From Arthrobacter sp. M2012083 (GTDB lineage: Bacteria; Actinomycetota; Actinomycetes; Actinomycetales; Micrococcaceae), in contig NZ_AKKK01000039.1 in assembly GCF_000281065.1 (NCBI RefSeq), positions 124,001-188,000 of the forward strand: a DNA stretch of 64,000 nucleotides, written 5' to 3'. The position numbers were made by a program, and so were the translations under genes. The notes below the pieces were generated by a model. The model was not told where the DNA came from, ran no database searches, and was given only the letters and a program-made list of their open reading frames with translations. Every line of letters begins with the position of its first letter. Position 1 is the first letter of the stretch. Shown one piece after another: positions 61,852 to 64,000 of the stretch.

Positions 61852-62472
61852 ATGAGCGGGAACCATCCCTATCGCCGTGCCGGAACAGTGATCGTTGCCG
61901 GTACGGCGGTGTGGTTCATCGGAATTTCGCCGGTCTCACGCGTCTACATCACCCCTGATGACGACGAGCGCCTCCGCATGCTGCAAGCCGGCCAGCGCGG
62001 CTGGGTCACGGGTCAGCACATTACCGCCGTAGGGACCGTCGCAGTGCCTGTGGGATTCGCGGCGTTCGCCCGTGCCGTTCCAGCCTCCGGCATTGCACGC
62101 AGGCGGGCCAAAAAGTGGGCTTACGCTGCTGCAGCCGCGTTGCTTGCCGGTGCACCGCTCTTCGTCTCCAGCGTTGCCCAGCGGGCTTCCGACATTGAAG
62201 GGTTCGCCTACCGCCGCGGATCCAGCGCTCCATTCCTGGCATATTCCGGGCTCCATGTTGTGGCGTTGGCCGCGCTCGGCGGGAGCCTTCTTTCTTTGCC
62301 TGCCAAACGGTGGATCGGCGTCACCGCAGCGGCCGCCGCGCCCATCTACGGAGCCGTCCTTCTGGCCAAGAAGGACATCCCACCGCTCTTCTTCTACCTT
62401 GTGGAGGGGACCGTCGGCGCCTACCTGATGGCCTGGGAGGAGCCGGAGGACACGCCGCCTACGGTCTCCTAA
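61852..62472 (+). CDS. Membrane protein of unknown function
   Basis: The 206-residue protein has about five hydrophobic segments and a polar stretch after the first ([20 protein letters not shown]). No family recognised. ATG 61852 lies 10 bases after metZ and may be co-transcribed with it. The 3' end overlaps the convergent GCS2 gene by 14 bases. Confidence 0.65.
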   Translation: MSGNHPYRRAGTVIVAGTAVWFIGISPVSRVYITPDDDERLRMLQAGQRGWVTGQHITAVGTVAVPVGFAAFARAVPASGIARRRAKKWAYAAAAALLAGAPLFVSSVAQRASDIEGFAYRRGSSAPFLAYSGLHVVALAALGGSLLSLPAKRWIGVTAAAAAPIYGAVLLAKKDIPPLFFYLVEGTVGAYLMAWEEPEDTPPTVS

Positions 62473-63655
62473 CCCGGGTCAGGATGGGCGGGGGATCCTT
62501 AGGGGCATCGGCGGCAGAGCCGCGCACGGTCACCTTCGCAGCATGCCCGACGACGGCGGCCAGGGCTTCGTTGGTGGGTGGGCTTCCGGTCTGGGTTTCC
62601 CCGTCGCGCTGCCTTTTGTTGTAGCGTTCGGCGGCTTCCCGTTGTTCATGTGCGCCATTGCCCCGTTCGAGTAAGTCCGAAATTCCTGCTTTGACGAGCT
62701 CCAACTCATTCTGGTCGTCAAGGACCGGGCTCAGGTAATCAACCAACGCCCACACGACGTCCGCAGCTGGCTGGGGTAGGAAGTCACCAAAGTCCAGGAG
62801 ATCTCCGCGCAGACCCGAATTGCTGGCCTGCCAACTCGCCATCCGCAGGAGTGCCGTGGGCACCGCGGTGGGTTCGACGCCGTCGAGCATCTCCAAGGAT
62901 GCTGTTTCCACCAAAGCCCGCACGAGGACTGCCATCAGAGCTGCGTCCTCGGCACGAAGGCAGACATCGGCGACGCGGACTTCCACAGTGGGGTGGTTCC
63001 TGGAGATGCGGGCGTCGAAGTAGATCATGCCCTCATCCATGATCACGCCCGTATCCAAGAGACGCTTCACGATGCGTCGATAGGCAGTAAGGGAGCCAAA
63101 AACCGAGGAAGGGCCAGACGTCGGCCAGCGGTTCCATGCTTGGGTGCGGTAGCTGTCGAAGCCGGTGGGCAGCCCCCGCCAGTAAGGCGAGTTGGCGGTT
63201 AGGGCTGTCAGCACGGCGAGTTTGTCCCGGATGTGGTCCAGTACCACCACGCCTTCCTCGGGCGACTCCACCGAGGCGTGCACGTGGAACCCGCACGTCA
63301 GCTGCTCCGTGGCAATGATGCCGAAGCGTTCCAGCATCGCGGCATACCGGGGGTCCGGAGTGGTGTGCGTCACCGAGGCCAAAGGAGACGTGGCGATGGC
63401 AGCAACCCGCGCTCCATGCTGCCGTGCGGCCTCGCTGGCCATGGCCCGGCCACGGCGGATCTGTTGCAGGAGCTCGTCATAACTATGGCACGGGCGGGTC
63501 TGTGTTTCGATCTGCTCCAGCTTGAGCTCGTGGCTGAGGCCCGTGGCGGTGTCAGGTTCATCGTGGCCAGACAGAAGGGCGTCCGCGAGGGCCAAGGGCT
63601 CGCCTGTCACCGGATCAACGATGAGCAGTTCTTCCTCAACCCCGAAAGTCCGCAT
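62459..63655 (-). CDS. Carboxylate-amine ligase, glutamate-cysteine ligase GCS2 (YbdK) family
   Basis: The 398-residue ATP-grasp-like enzyme begins with the family signature [14 protein letters not shown] and shows the nucleotide/metal-site motifs [21 protein letters not shown] and [20 protein letters not shown]. The family joins glutamate to cysteine or other amines. In actinobacteria the closely related EgtA makes gamma-glutamylcysteine for ergothioneine, but YbdK-type members have weak or unknown activity. Exact substrate is unclear. Confidence 0.85.
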   Translation of the reverse strand: MRTFGVEEELLIVDPVTGEPLALADALLSGHDEPDTATGLSHELKLEQIETQTRPCHSYDELLQQIRRGRAMASEAARQHGARVAAIATSPLASVTHTTPDPRYAAMLERFGIIATEQLTCGFHVHASVESPEEGVVVLDHIRDKLAVLTALTANSPYWRGLPTGFDSYRTQAWNRWPTSGPSSVFGSLTAYRRIVKRLLDTGVIMDEGMIYFDARISRNHPTVEVRVADVCLRAEDAALMAVLVRALVETASLEMLDGVEPTAVPTALLRMASWQASNSGLRGDLLDFGDFLPQPAADVVWALVDYLSPVLDDQNELELVKAGISDLLERGNGAHEQREAAERYNKRQRDGETQTGSPPTNEALAAVVGHAAKVTVRGSAADAPKDPPPILTRVRRP

Positions 63656-63730
63656 GCTTCATTCTGCGCCAGGAGGGCTGGCGAGGACAGGGGCTTGTGT
63701 TTCCGGGACTTCGACCGGCAGCAGGGCGGG

Positions 63731-64000
63731 CTAGTCCTGGAAGTACTCGATCTTCGCGCCAATGGTGTTCAGGCGTTCGGCGAGGTCCTCATAGCCACGT
63801 TCGATCACGTAGATGTTGCGAAGCTCGGAGGTTCCACGGGCCGCCAACATTGCCAGGAGCAGGCAGGCAGCAGGTCGCAGGGCCGGCGGGCAGCCGATTT
63901 CCGCGGCACGCCACTTGGTAGGCCCATTGACGTAGATCCGGTGCGGATCCAAAAGCTGCACTTGGGCGCCCAGCTTGTTGAGCTCCGTCAAGTAGATCGC
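63731..64000 (-). CDS. murA: UDP-N-acetylglucosamine 1-carboxyvinyltransferase, C-terminal part
   Basis: Only the last 89 residues are in the window; the gene continues past the right edge. They match the MurA end: LTELNKLGAQVQ, RIYVNGPTKWRAAEIGCPPA, DLRPAACLLLAMLAARGTSE-like segment (with ALRPAACLLLAML) and VIERGYEDLAERLNTIGAKI. MurA makes the first committed precursor of peptidoglycan. The conserved Arg-Gly-Tyr near the C-terminus is intact. Confidence 0.9.
   Translation of the reverse strand, partial: AIYLTELNKLGAQVQLLDPHRIYVNGPTKWRAAEIGCPPALRPAACLLLAMLAARGTSELRNIYVIERGYEDLAERLNTIGAKIEYFQD

Noticed and set aside
1..64000. tRNA or rRNA genes, CRISPR arrays, insertion sequences with transposase, integrases
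   Set aside because: None was recognised by eye on either strand; a tRNA scan would be needed to exclude a missed tRNA.

Overview
The window is about 64 kb of GC-rich, gene-dense chromosome. Gene content suggests a soil actinobacterium of the Arthrobacter/Paenarthrobacter group. The inference rests on a phenylethylamine/tyramine-type copper amine oxidase, Corynebacterium-type (mycothiol-dependent) ArsC proteins, ECF41 and ECF42 sigma factors, many GTG starts, probable leaderless starts of regulators, and a SAM-IV-like riboswitch. No rRNA, tRNA, CRISPR array or transposase was recognised.

Layout. 0-1.3 kb: end of an ICMT-like gene and a YhcG/DUF1016 nuclease gene broken by one in-frame stop. 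1.3-9.1 kb: a carbohydrate-type uptake locus (DeoR/LacI chimeric regulator, Tat-exported beta-propeller protein, ABC importer, D-2-hydroxyacid dehydrogenase). 9.1-16.6 kb: CtpE-like P-type ATPase, aminotransferase, zinc alcohol dehydrogenase, and an AhpD-like protein with its ECF41 sigma factor. 16.6-19.8 kb: copper amine oxidase with a divergent TetR regulator. 19.8-21.5 kb: a small islet with an HTH protein and an AbiEii-like nucleotidyltransferase, flanked by 33-bp direct repeats that contain the 3' end of a lysE-family gene. 22-25 kb: aldehyde dehydrogenase, a membrane protein and prephenate dehydratase.

25.2-31.8 kb is an arsenic region: three stand-alone ArsC proteins of different reductant classes, a flavoprotein and thioredoxin reductase in one operon, then an ArsR-ArsC fusion, an aquaporin, a second ArsR and an ArsN-like acetyltransferase. 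Two near-identical 16-bp inverted repeats link the arsC operon and the stand-alone arsR; a different inverted repeat lies between the fusion and the aquaporin. 31.8-41.2 kb: MMPL exporter with MarR regulator, methyltransferase, DGPF protein with ECF42 sigma factor (probably CTG-initiated), aldo/keto reductase, DNA polymerase IV, LysE exporter. 40.2-44.9 kb: a nucleoside-use operon (LacI regulator, nucleoside hydrolase, MFS transporter, ribokinase) with twin palindromic operators. 45-51 kb: TetR, protein phosphatase, a P-loop kinase-PabB fusion, cardiolipin synthase and PabC.

51.4-64 kb: amino-acid permease, repeat-rich spacer, AhpD-like protein, then a region rich in sulfur metabolism. A tightly overlapped operon encodes a flavin-dependent monooxygenase, an aromatic-ammonia-lyase homologue lacking the Ala-Ser-Gly that forms the MIO cofactor, and a cysteine-synthase homologue. 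It is divergent from a SulP anion transporter, which is followed by a SAM-riboswitch-controlled DUF1737/rhodanese/MetZ operon. The window ends with a membrane protein, a GCS2-type ligase and the 3' end of murA.

The most promising leads are the MIO-less lyase operon, the repeat-flanked toxin-antitoxin-like islet, the beta-propeller uptake locus, and two families of intergenic inverted repeats.
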